Assembly: GCF_047345485.1 (NCBI RefSeq)
Contig: NZ_JBLFEN010000001.1
Coordinates: 496,001 to 560,000, forward strand
Direction of reading: 5' to 3'
Length of the DNA stretch: 64,000 bases
From: Jejuia sp047345485
GTDB lineage: Bacteria; Bacteroidota; Bacteroidia; Flavobacteriales; Flavobacteriaceae
How positions within the stretch are numbered: the first letter of the stretch is position 1; every line of letters starts with the position of its first letter. Shown here in pieces: positions 35,301 through 43,368 of the stretch. Position numbers and translations under genes: made by a program. The notes under the pieces were generated by a model. It searched no databases and was not told the DNA's origin. It saw nothing but the letters and a program-made list of their open reading frames with translations.

Positions 35301-35833
35301 TCAGGAAAATTTTCAGCAGAAGAAATTACCCGAGCTATTGCTTTACTATTTTTAGTGTTTAGGTAATTAATATCAATATTCAATGCATCACCAATAGCAA
35401 AATCAGATGTTGCCACTAAATCATTTATCATACCCTGTAACCCCATTTTACGACCATCATCAGGAGAATAAATACGCGTAATACCATAATCCATAAGCGC
35501 TTTAATTTCTGATGGTAATATGACGCCACCACCGCCACCAAAAATTTTTATATGTTCTGCGCTTCTTTCCTTTAAAAGATCATACATATATTTAAAATAC
35601 TCGTTATGTCCACCTTGATATGAGGTAAGACAAATAGCATTTACATCTTCTTGAATCGCTGTATTAACAACCTCTTCAACACTTCTATCATGCCCTAAAT
35701 GAATCACTTCTACTCCTGTGGCTTGAATAATACGCCTCATGATATTTATTGATGCATCATGACCATCAAAAAGTGACGCAGCAGTTACCACTCTAATTTT
35801 ATATTTTGGTTTATAAGGAGTTTCTTGATTCAT
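32396..35833 (-). CDS. icmF: Fused isobutyryl-CoA mutase (IcmF)
   Basis: The 1145-residue protein joins three parts. The first is an N-terminal B12-binding domain (DGHDAS at 23-28 takes the DxHxxG position). A MeaB-like GTPase chaperone follows, with P-loop GTGGAGKSS at 203-211. The C-terminal mutase domain has YPFKRTGEDPARMFAGEGGPERTN (here quoted in part as RMFAGEGGPERTN), the IcmF-type active-site stretch rather than that of methylmalonyl-CoA mutase. It interconverts isobutyryl-CoA and n-butyryl-CoA (or related) and the GTPase part guards the cofactor. Length fits the family. It is monocistronic, with a divergent purU. Confidence 0.93.
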   Translation of the reverse strand: MNQETPYKPKYKIRVVTAASLFDGHDASINIMRRIIQATGVEVIHLGHDRSVEEVVNTAIQEDVNAICLTSYQGGHNEYFKYMYDLLKERSAEHIKIFGGGGGVILPSEIKALMDYGITRIYSPDDGRKMGLQGMINDLVATSDFAIGDALNIDINYLNTKNSKAIARVISSAENFPETAKTTLSQIHLKNKNSKTPVLGITGTGGAGKSSLVDELVRRFLIDFPEKTVGIISVDPSKRKTGGALLGDRIRMNSINNTRVYMRSLATRQSNLALSKHVNEAVEVLKAAEFDLIILETSGIGQSDTEIIEHSDVALYVMTPEFGAATQLEKIDMLDFADLVAINKFDKRGSLDALRDVKKQYMRNNNLWDTPQEDLPVFGTIASQFNDPGMNTLYKAVMDKLVEKVNADLKSSFTITDEMSEKIFVIPPSRTRYLSEIAESNRNYDSNVTLQVNVAQKLYGIFKTICSVINVTSTTTEQSFIEKSGLHNATILKEANEETKDFIILLIAEFDRVKMDLSPYNWEVIIGWHNKVNRYKNPVYSFKVRDKEIKIETHTASLSHTQIPKVSLPKYQAWGDILRWCMQENVPGEFPYTSGLYPFKRTGEDPARMFAGEGGPERTNKRFHYVSAGMPAKRLSTAFDSVTLYGNDPDLRPDIYGKIGNAGVSICCLDDAKKLYSGFNLADPLTSVSMTINGPAPMLLGFFMNAAIDQQCEIYIKDNNLETEVETKIKALYNNKERPHYNGELPESNNGLGLMLLGVTGDQVLPKAVYSKIKTNTIAQVRGTVQADILKEDQAQNTCIFSTEFALRLMGDVQEYFINNNIRNFYSVSISGYHIAEAGANPITQLALTLSNGFTYVEYYLSRGMDINKFGPNLSFFFSNGIDPEYAVIGRVARKIWAKAMKEKYGANARAQMLKYHIQTSGRSLHAQEIDFNDIRTTLQALYAIYDNCNSLHTNAYDEAITTPTEESVRRAMAIQLIINKELGLAKNENPIQGAFIIEELTDLLEDAVLLEFDRITERGGVLGAMETMYQRSKIQEESLYYETLKHNGKFPIIGVNTFLSSKGSPTVLPAEVIRATEDEKRFQINTLENLHKANDTEALLKKLQETAIHNKNIFEALMEVCKVCSLGQITKALFEVGGQYRRNM

Positions 35834-35975
35834 TATTAAAAAATAATTAGTTTACTAGCTGCAATTTACGAATAATTCAAAAAAAAATGATATTTCGAAA
35901 AAATATTGCAAAATTTATTTAAAAAGTATGCTTAGAAGCGTTTTTATTTATTTTTGAAGTGCTAAAATAAGCTTC

Positions 35976-36830
35976 ATGAAGAAAATTACCATTTTAATAC
36001 ACTGCAAAGATCGATCAAATATTATTGCTACTGTTACCAATTTTATAGCCAATAAAAATGGTAACATTGTATATTTGGATCAACATGTTGATAATCAACA
36101 GGATATATTTTTCATGCGTATTGAAAGTGAATTTAGTAAGGCCGATTTTTCAACAGACGTTTTTAAAACATGTTTTAAAAGTGATTTAGCTGATAAGTTA
36201 AATATGAAATGGCGGATTTATGATTCTGACCAAAAGCCTAAAATGGCGCTCTTTATCTCTAAATACGATCATTGCTTATATGATATCCTTGGGCGCTATA
36301 ATTCTGGAGAGCTTAATTTAGAAATTTCTTTTATAATTAGTAATCATATAGATTTAAAGCCTATTGCTAATAATTTTAAAATTCCATTTCATCATATACC
36401 AGTTACAAAATCTACAAAAGCGGATGCAGAAAATAAACAATTACAATTATTAGAAGATAATAATATTGATTTTATAGTACTAGCACGTTATATGCAGATA
36501 ATTTCTCCAAAACTTATTGATAAATACACAAATAAAATAATAAACATACACCACTCTTTTCTTCCTGCGTTTGTAGGAGCAAAACCTTACCATTCCGCTT
36601 ACGAAAGAGGTGTTAAAATTATAGGAGCAACGAGTCATTATGTAACTGAAGAACTAGATGCAGGACCAATTATAGAACAGGATGTATCACGTGTAACCCA
36701 TGCTTATACTATTAAAGACTTAATTGCTAAAGGGCGTGATCTAGAAAAAATTGTACTAGCCAATGCTATTAAACTTCACTCTGAAAGAAAAGTAATGGTA
36801 TACAATAATAAAACTGTTGTTTTTTCATAA
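35976..36830 (+). CDS. purU: Formyltetrahydrofolate deformylase
   Basis: The 284-residue protein has an N-terminal ACT domain (residues 1-80) and a formyltransferase-like hydrolase domain. The catalytic region is NIHHSFLPAF, then GVKIIGATSHYVTEELDAGPII with the Asp. It splits 10-formyl-THF to formate and THF, balancing one-carbon pools. It is divergent from icmF and stands alone. Confidence 0.92.
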   Translation: MKKITILIHCKDRSNIIATVTNFIANKNGNIVYLDQHVDNQQDIFFMRIESEFSKADFSTDVFKTCFKSDLADKLNMKWRIYDSDQKPKMALFISKYDHCLYDILGRYNSGELNLEISFIISNHIDLKPIANNFKIPFHHIPVTKSTKADAENKQLQLLEDNNIDFIVLARYMQIISPKLIDKYTNKIINIHHSFLPAFVGAKPYHSAYERGVKIIGATSHYVTEELDAGPIIEQDVSRVTHAYTIKDLIAKGRDLEKIVLANAIKLHSERKVMVYNNKTVVFS

Positions 36831-36876
36831 AAACTCTATATTAACAAGCCTTTAATTTGTTTTTGATTAAGAAAAA

Positions 36877-36907
36877 ATTAACATTTGCATTATAGACAAA
36901 TGTTAAT
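36877..36907 (+). promoter_or_regulatory. 11-bp perfect inverted repeat upstream of the OmpA-like gene
   Basis: ATTAACATTTG, nine bases, CAAATGTTAAT. The right arm ends 14 bases before a perfect -7 element, so it could be an operator or a hairpin in front of the promoter. Such a long perfect repeat in AT-rich DNA is unlikely to be accidental. Confidence 0.5.
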
Positions 36908-36921
36908 TGTGACTTTATAAT

Positions 36922-36929
36922 TATATTTG
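36922..36929 (+). promoter_or_regulatory. Bacteroidota -7 promoter element (TATATTTG) for the OmpA-like gene
   Basis: An exact TAnnTTTG match 48 bases before the start codon. The expected high expression of an OmpA-like protein suits a strong promoter. Confidence 0.55.
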
Positions 36930-36976
36930 TGTCTTAAAACTAAATAATAAAAACCATTAACAAATTCTCAATTTTT

Positions 36977-38074
36977 ATGAAATCAAATTTTATTTTATGC
37001 CTAACTTTTTTATTAGGCTTTGGAATGTCCCAAGCACAAAATTTACCTGCTAATCCTGATCCAGGAAAATGTTACGTAAAGTGTATTACTAAGGATGAGT
37101 TTAAAACTGTAGAGGAAACTATCCAAACGTATCCTGCATACACTAGATTAGAAGTAGTTCCAGCTACGTACAGAACTGTTGAAGAGCGTGTATTAGTACA
37201 AGAAGCTTCTAAAAGATTTGTATATGTTCCTGCAACTTATGAAACTGTAGAAGTACCTTACGTAAGTAAAGAAGGAAGATCTGATTTAAGTATTATTCCT
37301 GCTTCTTTTGGTTCTGACTCAAGAACTTTTGAAACGTACCCTAAAACTTCTGGTTGGGAATACAGAGAAACTGCTTGTGACTCTCCTAACAAAGAAGATT
37401 GTATGGTAGCTTGTTTTGTTGAGTATCCTGCTCAATCTAGAGACGTAAGTTTTACAACTTTAGATAAAGATGCTGCTACAACTAGCGTGCCTGTGCCAGA
37501 AAGAAGTGCTACTTACAAGAAACGTGTAGTTAAAACTCCTGCAAGAATGGATCAAATTGATATTCCTGCTGAGTACAAAACTATTAAGCGTCAAGTTTTA
37601 GCAACTCCTGCTTCTACAAGAAGCGTAACTGTTCCTGCTCAGTCTAAAAGCGTTACTAGAACTGTATTAGCTAAAAAAGGTGGTTTAACTACTTGGGAAG
37701 AAGTTGATTGTGGATTGTTAAACTCTAACGTTTTACCAATTTTTTACGAAACAGGTAGCGCAAGAATTACTGCTGCTTCTAAGAAAACAATTGATGAAAC
37801 TTTATTACCATTATTAAATAGCAAGCCTGTAAGTATTGAGTTAATGTCTCATACAGATGCTAGAGGTAATGATAGCTTTAACATGTCTTTATCTCAACAA
37901 AGAGCAAATTCTGTAGTTAACTATTTAGTATCTAAAGGTATCTCTAGAAGCAGATTGACTGCTAAAGGATATGGTGAAACTAGATTAGTAAACCGTTGTT
38001 CTAATGGTGTTGATTGTTCTGAAGGTGAGCACAGAAAAAACAGAAGAACTGAATTTAGAGTTATTGGAAACTAA
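36977..38074 (+). CDS. OmpA family protein with repetitive N-terminal region
   Basis: The 365-residue protein has a signal peptide (about 1-20, ending MSQAQ) and a Val/Thr/Pro-rich region of 200 residues with a recurring pattern (VPATYRTVEERVLV, VPATYETVEVPYV, IPAEYKTIKRQVL, VPAQSKSVTRTVL). The C-terminal domain (about 255-365) is OmpA/MotB-like peptidoglycan-binding, with ELMSHTDARG and LSQQRANSVVNYLVSKGIS. Six or more Cys occur outside that domain. It likely anchors the outer membrane or a periplasmic array to peptidoglycan. The codon use (TCT, GCT, GTT, AGA) is strongly biased, consistent with high expression. Confidence 0.88.
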   Translation: MKSNFILCLTFLLGFGMSQAQNLPANPDPGKCYVKCITKDEFKTVEETIQTYPAYTRLEVVPATYRTVEERVLVQEASKRFVYVPATYETVEVPYVSKEGRSDLSIIPASFGSDSRTFETYPKTSGWEYRETACDSPNKEDCMVACFVEYPAQSRDVSFTTLDKDAATTSVPVPERSATYKKRVVKTPARMDQIDIPAEYKTIKRQVLATPASTRSVTVPAQSKSVTRTVLAKKGGLTTWEEVDCGLLNSNVLPIFYETGSARITAASKKTIDETLLPLLNSKPVSIELMSHTDARGNDSFNMSLSQQRANSVVNYLVSKGISRSRLTAKGYGETRLVNRCSNGVDCSEGEHRKNRRTEFRVIGN

Positions 38075-38097
38075 ATTTTAGTTTTTATAAATAAAAT

Positions 38098-38133
38098 TAA
38101 AAGAGGCTGTCTTTTCAGACAGCCTCTTTTTTA
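38098..38133 (+). terminator. Rho-independent terminator of the OmpA-like gene
   Basis: Stem AAAAGAGGCTGTC / GACAGCCTCTTTT of 13 bp, loop TTTTCA, then T run. It is a strong terminator 24 bases after the stop. Confidence 0.9.
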
Positions 38134-38802
38134 TTATCACTTCTCGTTCTGAAAAAGAAAATTATAATTAAATATAAAAACAATATTAATAGTGTAAACA
38201 GTTACTATTTTAGAAATCCACTTCTTACCTAACCTCCTTTACAGTTTTTGGCTTTAGTTTCACTCTAATATTAAGGGCATCATTGATATAATCAATTAAA
38301 GGTCAAGCTCTTAATACTACTTGAATACTATTAAAAAGAACAGCATCTCCCATTTTTTATAATGACATACCATGTAATTTGTCTTCTTCTTACTAAAACT
38401 ATTCTAATTCATAGCAACGTAAATTACCATTATCCATTAACTTTTAAGAGAGGTATTGCTCGCCTAGTTTTAAATAAACAGTATAAAACAAATTAACAAC
38501 AAGGGTAAGTAATAAAAGTGAGTGAGATAAGGTGTTTTTAACTAAAACTTATGTAGTTATCATTATTTTAAAAAAAAACTAAAACGTATTTATGTTTAGT
38601 TTTATTAGTAGTAAAATGTGTGATTTTAAGATAAAACACTGCTTTACCTTTATAATTCTAGGTTAGAATTCTCCAAATATATAATCAAAAAAAAAAGTTC
38701 TTTATATCTTCAATTTGTTATCCTTATAAAACATACGTTTAAAAGGTATTAATTCTAAACACCTTTTTTTAGAAATATTATTTATACTATTAACTGATAC
38801 TG
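38134..38802. other. Long AT-rich intergenic region
   Basis: About 670 bp without a credible intact gene. It holds a possible gene remnant on the minus strand (38225-38353) and some homopolymer tracts. No tRNA or clear terminator was seen. Confidence 0.6.
38225..38353 (-). pseudogene. Possible gene remnant with in-frame stop
   Basis: In one frame the minus strand reads MGDAVLFNSIQVVLRA, TGA, then PLIDYINDALNIRVKLK with a basic end (PKTVKEVR) and stop. The second part looks like a natural protein C-terminus, and the stop breaks the frame. I do not recognise the parent protein, and the length is short enough for chance. Confidence 0.25.
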
Positions 38803-39912
38803 CTATTTTTCTGTGATAATATAATTAGGATATTCTACAACCCTTTTCTCTATTACAACGCCATAGGTATCATTTAAATTAGATGCCATTAAATCGAAAT
38901 ACTTATAATGCAATTCCCAATCGTGTAATTTATTAGCCATATCTGCATCACTAATAATAATTGGTAGTTCTAAAAGATTGGCTAACTGAAAACTAACTTG
39001 ATTTAACGATACGTTATCTGCTTGTATATCGGTATTACCAATTAAAAAGTGCGGTGTATCACTACCCCAATTAATTTGATCTGCATCCCAAAAGCGTGCA
39101 TTAGATAAATTCAAAAAAAGTGCCTCTCCACTAGCAGATGCGTCTTTACGCCTAAGTTTTAACTGCTTCAAAATAATTTTTTCCATCTTTTTCAATGCTT
39201 TGGTATCATATTTAAAACGCATACGATACGTTTTATTCAATTCAGATGGCATGTTAACTTGGTTTTTATAAGCATAATTTGTGTAAGCTATAATATCCTT
39301 TAAACTTCCTGTTAATTGTAAAAAATCTTGCTTCTCAATTATTTCAAGTGTTTCTAAAGGTTCTTCAATTTCTACAATTTCAAAATCTTGCTCCAAATCT
39401 GCTTCCTTCGGTATAGCTACTGGCAAATACGATTGTAGTTTAAACATCTCATCTACAGATAGTTTTTGGGTATTAGTACTTAAATAACCATCAATATGAT
39501 ACGTTTTAAAATCTGCTGGATGACCTTCCCAAAGTTTTTCCCCTTTTGCATTAAACAAAATACCATATGGTAAACTAGCAATGTTATATTTGGAAAAAGC
39601 TTCACCATCATAATCAATTGCAACGCCTAATTTTAAATTATGCTTTATGGTAAAATTTTTCACAATCTGAGAATTTTCCTGAGATAAGGACATGATATAG
39701 AAATCCTTTGGATATTGCCGTTGTAAACTTGATAGTTGTTTTTCTGCTGCAATACATGGTCCGCACCACGTAGCCCAAAAATCAACAAAATATAATGCAT
39801 TTTCATCATCGGTAGCAAGAGATGAATTTTTAATCGTTTCAGATATTTTAATCTGTGCTGAAGAAAATACCGAAAAAAATGTCAGTAATACTATTAAGAT
39901 TTTTATTTTCAT
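38803..39912 (-). CDS. Secreted TlpA-like thioredoxin-fold protein
   Basis: The 369-residue protein has a signal peptide (about 1-19, ending SSAQ) and a thioredoxin domain (about 35-150) with the redox motif WATWCGPC and the cis-Pro stretch ASLPYGILF. The C-terminal 170 residues include a beta-rich domain (YRMRFKYDTKALKKME, HFLIGNTDIQADNVSLNQ) resembling TIGR03435-like domains of Bacteroidota. An Asp/Glu-rich linker joins the two. It would reduce or sense disulfides in the periplasm. Confidence 0.8.
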   Translation of the reverse strand: MKIKILIVLLTFFSVFSSAQIKISETIKNSSLATDDENALYFVDFWATWCGPCIAAEKQLSSLQRQYPKDFYIMSLSQENSQIVKNFTIKHNLKLGVAIDYDGEAFSKYNIASLPYGILFNAKGEKLWEGHPADFKTYHIDGYLSTNTQKLSVDEMFKLQSYLPVAIPKEADLEQDFEIVEIEEPLETLEIIEKQDFLQLTGSLKDIIAYTNYAYKNQVNMPSELNKTYRMRFKYDTKALKKMEKIILKQLKLRRKDASASGEALFLNLSNARFWDADQINWGSDTPHFLIGNTDIQADNVSLNQVSFQLANLLELPIIISDADMANKLHDWELHYKYFDLMASNLNDTYGVVIEKRVVEYPNYIITEK

Positions 39913-40156
39913 TTTAATTATTGAAAAAGATGATTTACATATCTTATAACAAGGATTATGCTAAAATAGTATTTTGTGTAAACTTCTTTAGTTTTTATAG
40001 CAAAATATAAAAAAATAACTTGAAAATGTGACGTGTTTATTTATTGAGTGTCTAATAATTACATAAGAATCTAATTGATTGAGGGATTAATTCGATTTAC
40101 ATATAAAAGGCATCTAATATAAATTTTAGATGTCTTTATGTTTTAAAGCATAAGTG

Positions 40157-40164
40157 TATCTTTG
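40157..40164 (+). promoter_or_regulatory. Bacteroidota -7 promoter element (TATCTTTG) for the DUF4197 gene
   Basis: An exact TAnnTTTG match 20 bases before the start codon, so the leader would be about 13-15 bases. Confidence 0.55.
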
Positions 40165-40184
40165 AAATTTAAAACCCAGATAGC

Positions 40185-40892
40185 ATGATACGTAAAATTA
40201 TATTAGTTGTTTTAGTGTTTAACGCCACAGCTTGTGCAGAATTACAAGGTGTTATAAATCAATTACCCCAAGGCGGCGTACTAACAAATGCTGAAATAGG
40301 CTCAGGCTTAAGGCAAGCCTTAGATTTAGGTATAGATAAACAAGTCACTAAGCTTACCCAAGAGGATGGTTTTTTTAAAAATGAATTAGTAAAAATTTTA
40401 TTACCAGACGAACTACAAAAAGTAGATAAAACACTTAGAAGCATAGGTTTAAGTAAACTAGCAGATGAAGGTTTAAAAGTTTTAAACAGAGCAGCTGAAG
40501 ACGCCGTAAAAGAGGCTACACCCATTTTTATAGATGCTGTTAAAGGCATCACTTTTGCAGATGCTAAGAATATATTATTAGGAAATGATGATGCAGCAAC
40601 TCAATTTTTAACATCTAAAACGCAAACAGCATTATATTCAAAATTTAATCCTGTTATAAAAAACTCATTTAGTAAAGTGGGTGCTGATGCTATTTGGACA
40701 AACTTAATTAATAAATATAATACACTACCTCTTACGAATAACGTAAACCCTGATTTAACAGATTATGTTACTAAAGAAGCTTTAAAAGGTGTATACACTA
40801 TGATTGCTGTTGAAGAAAAAGAGATAAGAAACACCTTAAGTTCTAGAACAACAGATTTATTACAACGTGTTTTCGCACTTCAGGATAGATAA
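40185..40892 (+). CDS. DUF4197 lipoprotein
   Basis: The 235-residue protein has a short lipoprotein-like signal (MIRKIILVVLVFNATACAE, Cys17) and then the DUF4197 pattern: TNAEIGSGLRQALDLGIDKQV, then FKNELVKILLPDELQKV, FADAKNILLGNDDAATQF and a C-terminal VAVEEKEIR-like end. The family is all-helical, exported and uncharacterised. A terminator follows directly. Confidence 0.88.
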   Translation: MIRKIILVVLVFNATACAELQGVINQLPQGGVLTNAEIGSGLRQALDLGIDKQVTKLTQEDGFFKNELVKILLPDELQKVDKTLRSIGLSKLADEGLKVLNRAAEDAVKEATPIFIDAVKGITFADAKNILLGNDDAATQFLTSKTQTALYSKFNPVIKNSFSKVGADAIWTNLINKYNTLPLTNNVNPDLTDYVTKEALKGVYTMIAVEEKEIRNTLSSRTTDLLQRVFALQDR

Positions 40893-40897
40893 TTTTT

Positions 40898-40925
40898 AAA
40901 ACCTAAATATTTACTAGGTTTTTTA
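40898..40925 (+). terminator. Rho-independent terminator of the DUF4197 gene
   Basis: Stem AAAACCTA / TAGGTTTT with a nine-base loop and a short T tail, 5 bp after the stop. Confidence 0.75.
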
Positions 40926-41032
40926 TCTAATGTAGATTGAAATTATAGGTGAAATTATTTTATGCTTTTTTTAACATAAACTAAACATCTAAACTGCAAA
41001 AAACATCGTAATTAATTTAAAACAAGTTAATT

Positions 41033-41179
41033 ATGAGTCCGCATTTCTGTAAAATTGGTAAAATAAAAGTAAACACTACGCCCTTAATTAGTATGAAACA
41101 GCTAGAAAAAAGAATAAAAAACTTTGTAGAGGATATTAGTAAAGTAGAATTTTCTAAAGACTCTCATGGAGTGATTTAA
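41033..41179 (+). CDS. Small hypothetical protein
   Basis: A 48-codon frame starting MSPHFCKIGKIKVNT and ending DISKVEFSKDSHGVI. It is soluble and charged, helical in the second half (MKQLEKRIKNFVEDI). Its 3' end overlaps the convergent metal-receptor gene by 26 bases. Its codons look like those of its neighbours, but no promoter is plain. Confidence 0.4.
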   Translation: MSPHFCKIGKIKVNTTPLISMKQLEKRIKNFVEDISKVEFSKDSHGVI

Positions 41180-41930
41180 AATATTTAATAGCTTTAGCTA
41201 ATCTAGAGCCATACCAAGAAAACATTTCACCATCTACTAAGTATATTTTTGCATTAGGGTAAAATACTTTTAGTTCTACTATATGTCTCTTTTTAAATGG
41301 ATATGGTTCACTAGATAATAATACCAAATCCACATGCTCTTGCTTTTGCAGTTTAATTTCTGGATAGCGTAATTTGTCTTTAAAATAGTTATCAAATTTA
41401 TTCAACTTCATTAATGAATTAATAAACGTATTATTAGCCACTACCATCCATGGAGATTTCCATATAAAATAAACAGTTTTATAAGCTACTCTTTTCTCAA
41501 CAAAATTCTCGAATTCTTTAAGTTCTATTTCAATATCAGAAATGATATTTAGAGCTTCATGTTCTTTTTTAAAGATTATCCCGTATTGCTTAATAAGGAT
41601 AATACTATCCTCTATATTATAAATATCAGAAATATGCACAGGGGCAATCGCCTCACAATCTTCAACTATCTGTTTAGTGTTTTTCTCTTTATTACATAAA
41701 ATAATATCAGGTTTTAGCGCTCTTATTTTTTCAATATGAATTTGTTTTGTGCCACCAATAACGCTAGATTTAGCTCTAATAAAATTTGGATGCACACAAA
41801 ATTTTGTAACACCAACTATAGAGGCCTCTAAGCCTAAATCGCACAATAATTCTGTTTGACTTGGCACTAAAGAAATTATCCGTTGTGGCGTTGTATTGTG
41901 TGCTAATATATTTTGAAGTTGGTGATTCAT
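41154..41930 (-). CDS. Helical-backbone metal receptor (BtuF/FepB-like) without signal peptide
   Basis: The 258-residue protein fits the periplasmic-binding-protein class III fold: RIISLVPSQTELLCDLGLEASIVGVTKFC at the start, then IGGTKQIHIEKIRALKPDIILCNKEKNT. These proteins bind cobalamin or Fe-siderophores. It lacks a signal peptide or lipobox, so it may be cytoplasmic or exported otherwise. No permease or ATPase gene is nearby. Some flavobacterial orphans of this type exist. Confidence 0.8.
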   Translation of the reverse strand: MNHQLQNILAHNTTPQRIISLVPSQTELLCDLGLEASIVGVTKFCVHPNFIRAKSSVIGGTKQIHIEKIRALKPDIILCNKEKNTKQIVEDCEAIAPVHISDIYNIEDSIILIKQYGIIFKKEHEALNIISDIEIELKEFENFVEKRVAYKTVYFIWKSPWMVVANNTFINSLMKLNKFDNYFKDKLRYPEIKLQKQEHVDLVLLSSEPYPFKKRHIVELKVFYPNAKIYLVDGEMFSWYGSRLAKAIKYFKSLHESL

Positions 41931-42011
41931 ATTAAAAATAAAACTACACTTTTTTTATTCTGAATCACCAAAAAAAAATACAAAACTATATCTTCGTTAA
42001 AAATTTAAAAT

Positions 42012-42671
42012 ATGCTTAAAGCTGTTATTTTTGATATGGATGGTGTTATCATAGATAGCGAAACAATGCATCGTAAAGCTTATCATGATATGTTTGATGA
42101 CGTTGGAATTATTGTTCCAGTAGCGCTTTATGAATCTTTTACAGGCAAGTCTACACTTAATATTTGTAAACAATTATGTGAGCATTTTAACTTACGTGAA
42201 ACGCCAGAAACCTTAGTAGCGCTAAAACGTAAACACTACAAAACACTATTTAATACAGATACTACTTTTGGACTAATAGATGGTGTTTTAGCTTTAATTA
42301 AAAACTATCACGACAATGGATTAACGCTAGTTTTAGCCTCGTCTGCATCAATGAGTGGCATTAATCTAATTTTTGAGCGCTTTGATTTAAATCAATATTT
42401 TAAAGCTAAATTAAGTGGTGCCGATTTAAGGCAATCTAAACCACATCCTGAGATCTTTGAAAAAGCAGCAAAGGCTTCAGGTTCCAATAAAAATGAATGT
42501 TTTGTAATTGAAGATTCTACTAACGGTATACAAGCAGCAATATCTGCAGGTATTTATTGTGTAGGGTATGATAGTTTTCACTCTAAAAATCAAGACTACT
42601 CTAAAGCAAATATGGTTATTTCAAATTTTGAAGCCATTTATTTTGATAAAATATCAAAAAAATTTAATTAA
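42012..42671 (+). CDS. HAD-superfamily phosphatase/beta-phosphoglucomutase-like
   Basis: The 219-residue protein has HAD motif I as FDMDGVIIDSE (7-17), motif II LASSASM and motif III/IV SKPHPEIFEKAAKASG with CFVIEDSTNGIQAA. The DxD with following Val-Ile-Asp-Ser suits the beta-phosphoglucomutase/phosphatase branch. It hydrolyses or rearranges a small phosphorylated substrate. It stands alone. Confidence 0.9.
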   Translation: MLKAVIFDMDGVIIDSETMHRKAYHDMFDDVGIIVPVALYESFTGKSTLNICKQLCEHFNLRETPETLVALKRKHYKTLFNTDTTFGLIDGVLALIKNYHDNGLTLVLASSASMSGINLIFERFDLNQYFKAKLSGADLRQSKPHPEIFEKAAKASGSNKNECFVIEDSTNGIQAAISAGIYCVGYDSFHSKNQDYSKANMVISNFEAIYFDKISKKFN

Positions 42672-42734
42672 AGTATATGTCATTTTGCGTTTACATCGAA
42701 ATTGCACAAAAATTATCAGAATATATTACACACA

Positions 42735-43196
42735 TCAAAAGTGATATTCAGTAGTAGCTTTTATTTCCTTCAAAACAAAGTAACTTTCCAGTACGCCTAT
42801 ATTTTCAATTTTAGAAAGTTTTAGTCTCACAAATTCATGGTAATCTTCTAAACTCTTTAAGTTTATTTTTAAGAAAAAATCTACTTTACCAGCCATATGG
42901 TAACATTCCTGTACTTCTGGTAGTGCTTTAATTTGTCTGTCAAACTTATCGATAAAACCTTCATCATGATATCTTAATGACACCATACAAATAGCAGTAA
43001 TTGGGCAGCCAATTTGTGATTTATTAATAAGGGCTACATAGCGTTTTATGTATCCTTTTTTCTCTAATCTTTTTATCCTTTCATATACTGGAGATGCAGT
43101 TAGGTGTAGTAATTCAGCAATTTCTTTTGTGGTTTTCTTTGAGTCTTTTTGAAGAATTCGTAGTATTCTAAGATCAACATCGTCTAGTTTATCCAT
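42735..43196 (-). CDS. Lrp/AsnC family regulator, probably of threonine catabolism
   Basis: The 153-residue protein has an AsnC HTH (LRILRILQKDSKKTTKEIAELLHLTASPVYERIKRLE) and the RAM domain (LPEVQECYHMAGKVDFFLKI). It is divergent from tdh by 172 bp, so it most likely controls tdh-kbl in response to an amino acid, as Lrp proteins do. Confidence 0.9.
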   Translation of the reverse strand: MDKLDDVDLRILRILQKDSKKTTKEIAELLHLTASPVYERIKRLEKKGYIKRYVALINKSQIGCPITAICMVSLRYHDEGFIDKFDRQIKALPEVQECYHMAGKVDFFLKINLKSLEDYHEFVRLKLSKIENIGVLESYFVLKEIKATTEYHF

Positions 43197-43368
43197 ATGC
43201 AGTAAAATATACTTTAATACTTTTAAAACAGCAATTATTAAAGGTAAATATACCTACAAATATTAAAATATAAAGAATAAAAAACTTATTTATTGCTAAT
43301 TAACAGAATTTTTTATCATTATAATCAACATAACATTAATTTAGTATAACTTCATTTAAGTTATAATT

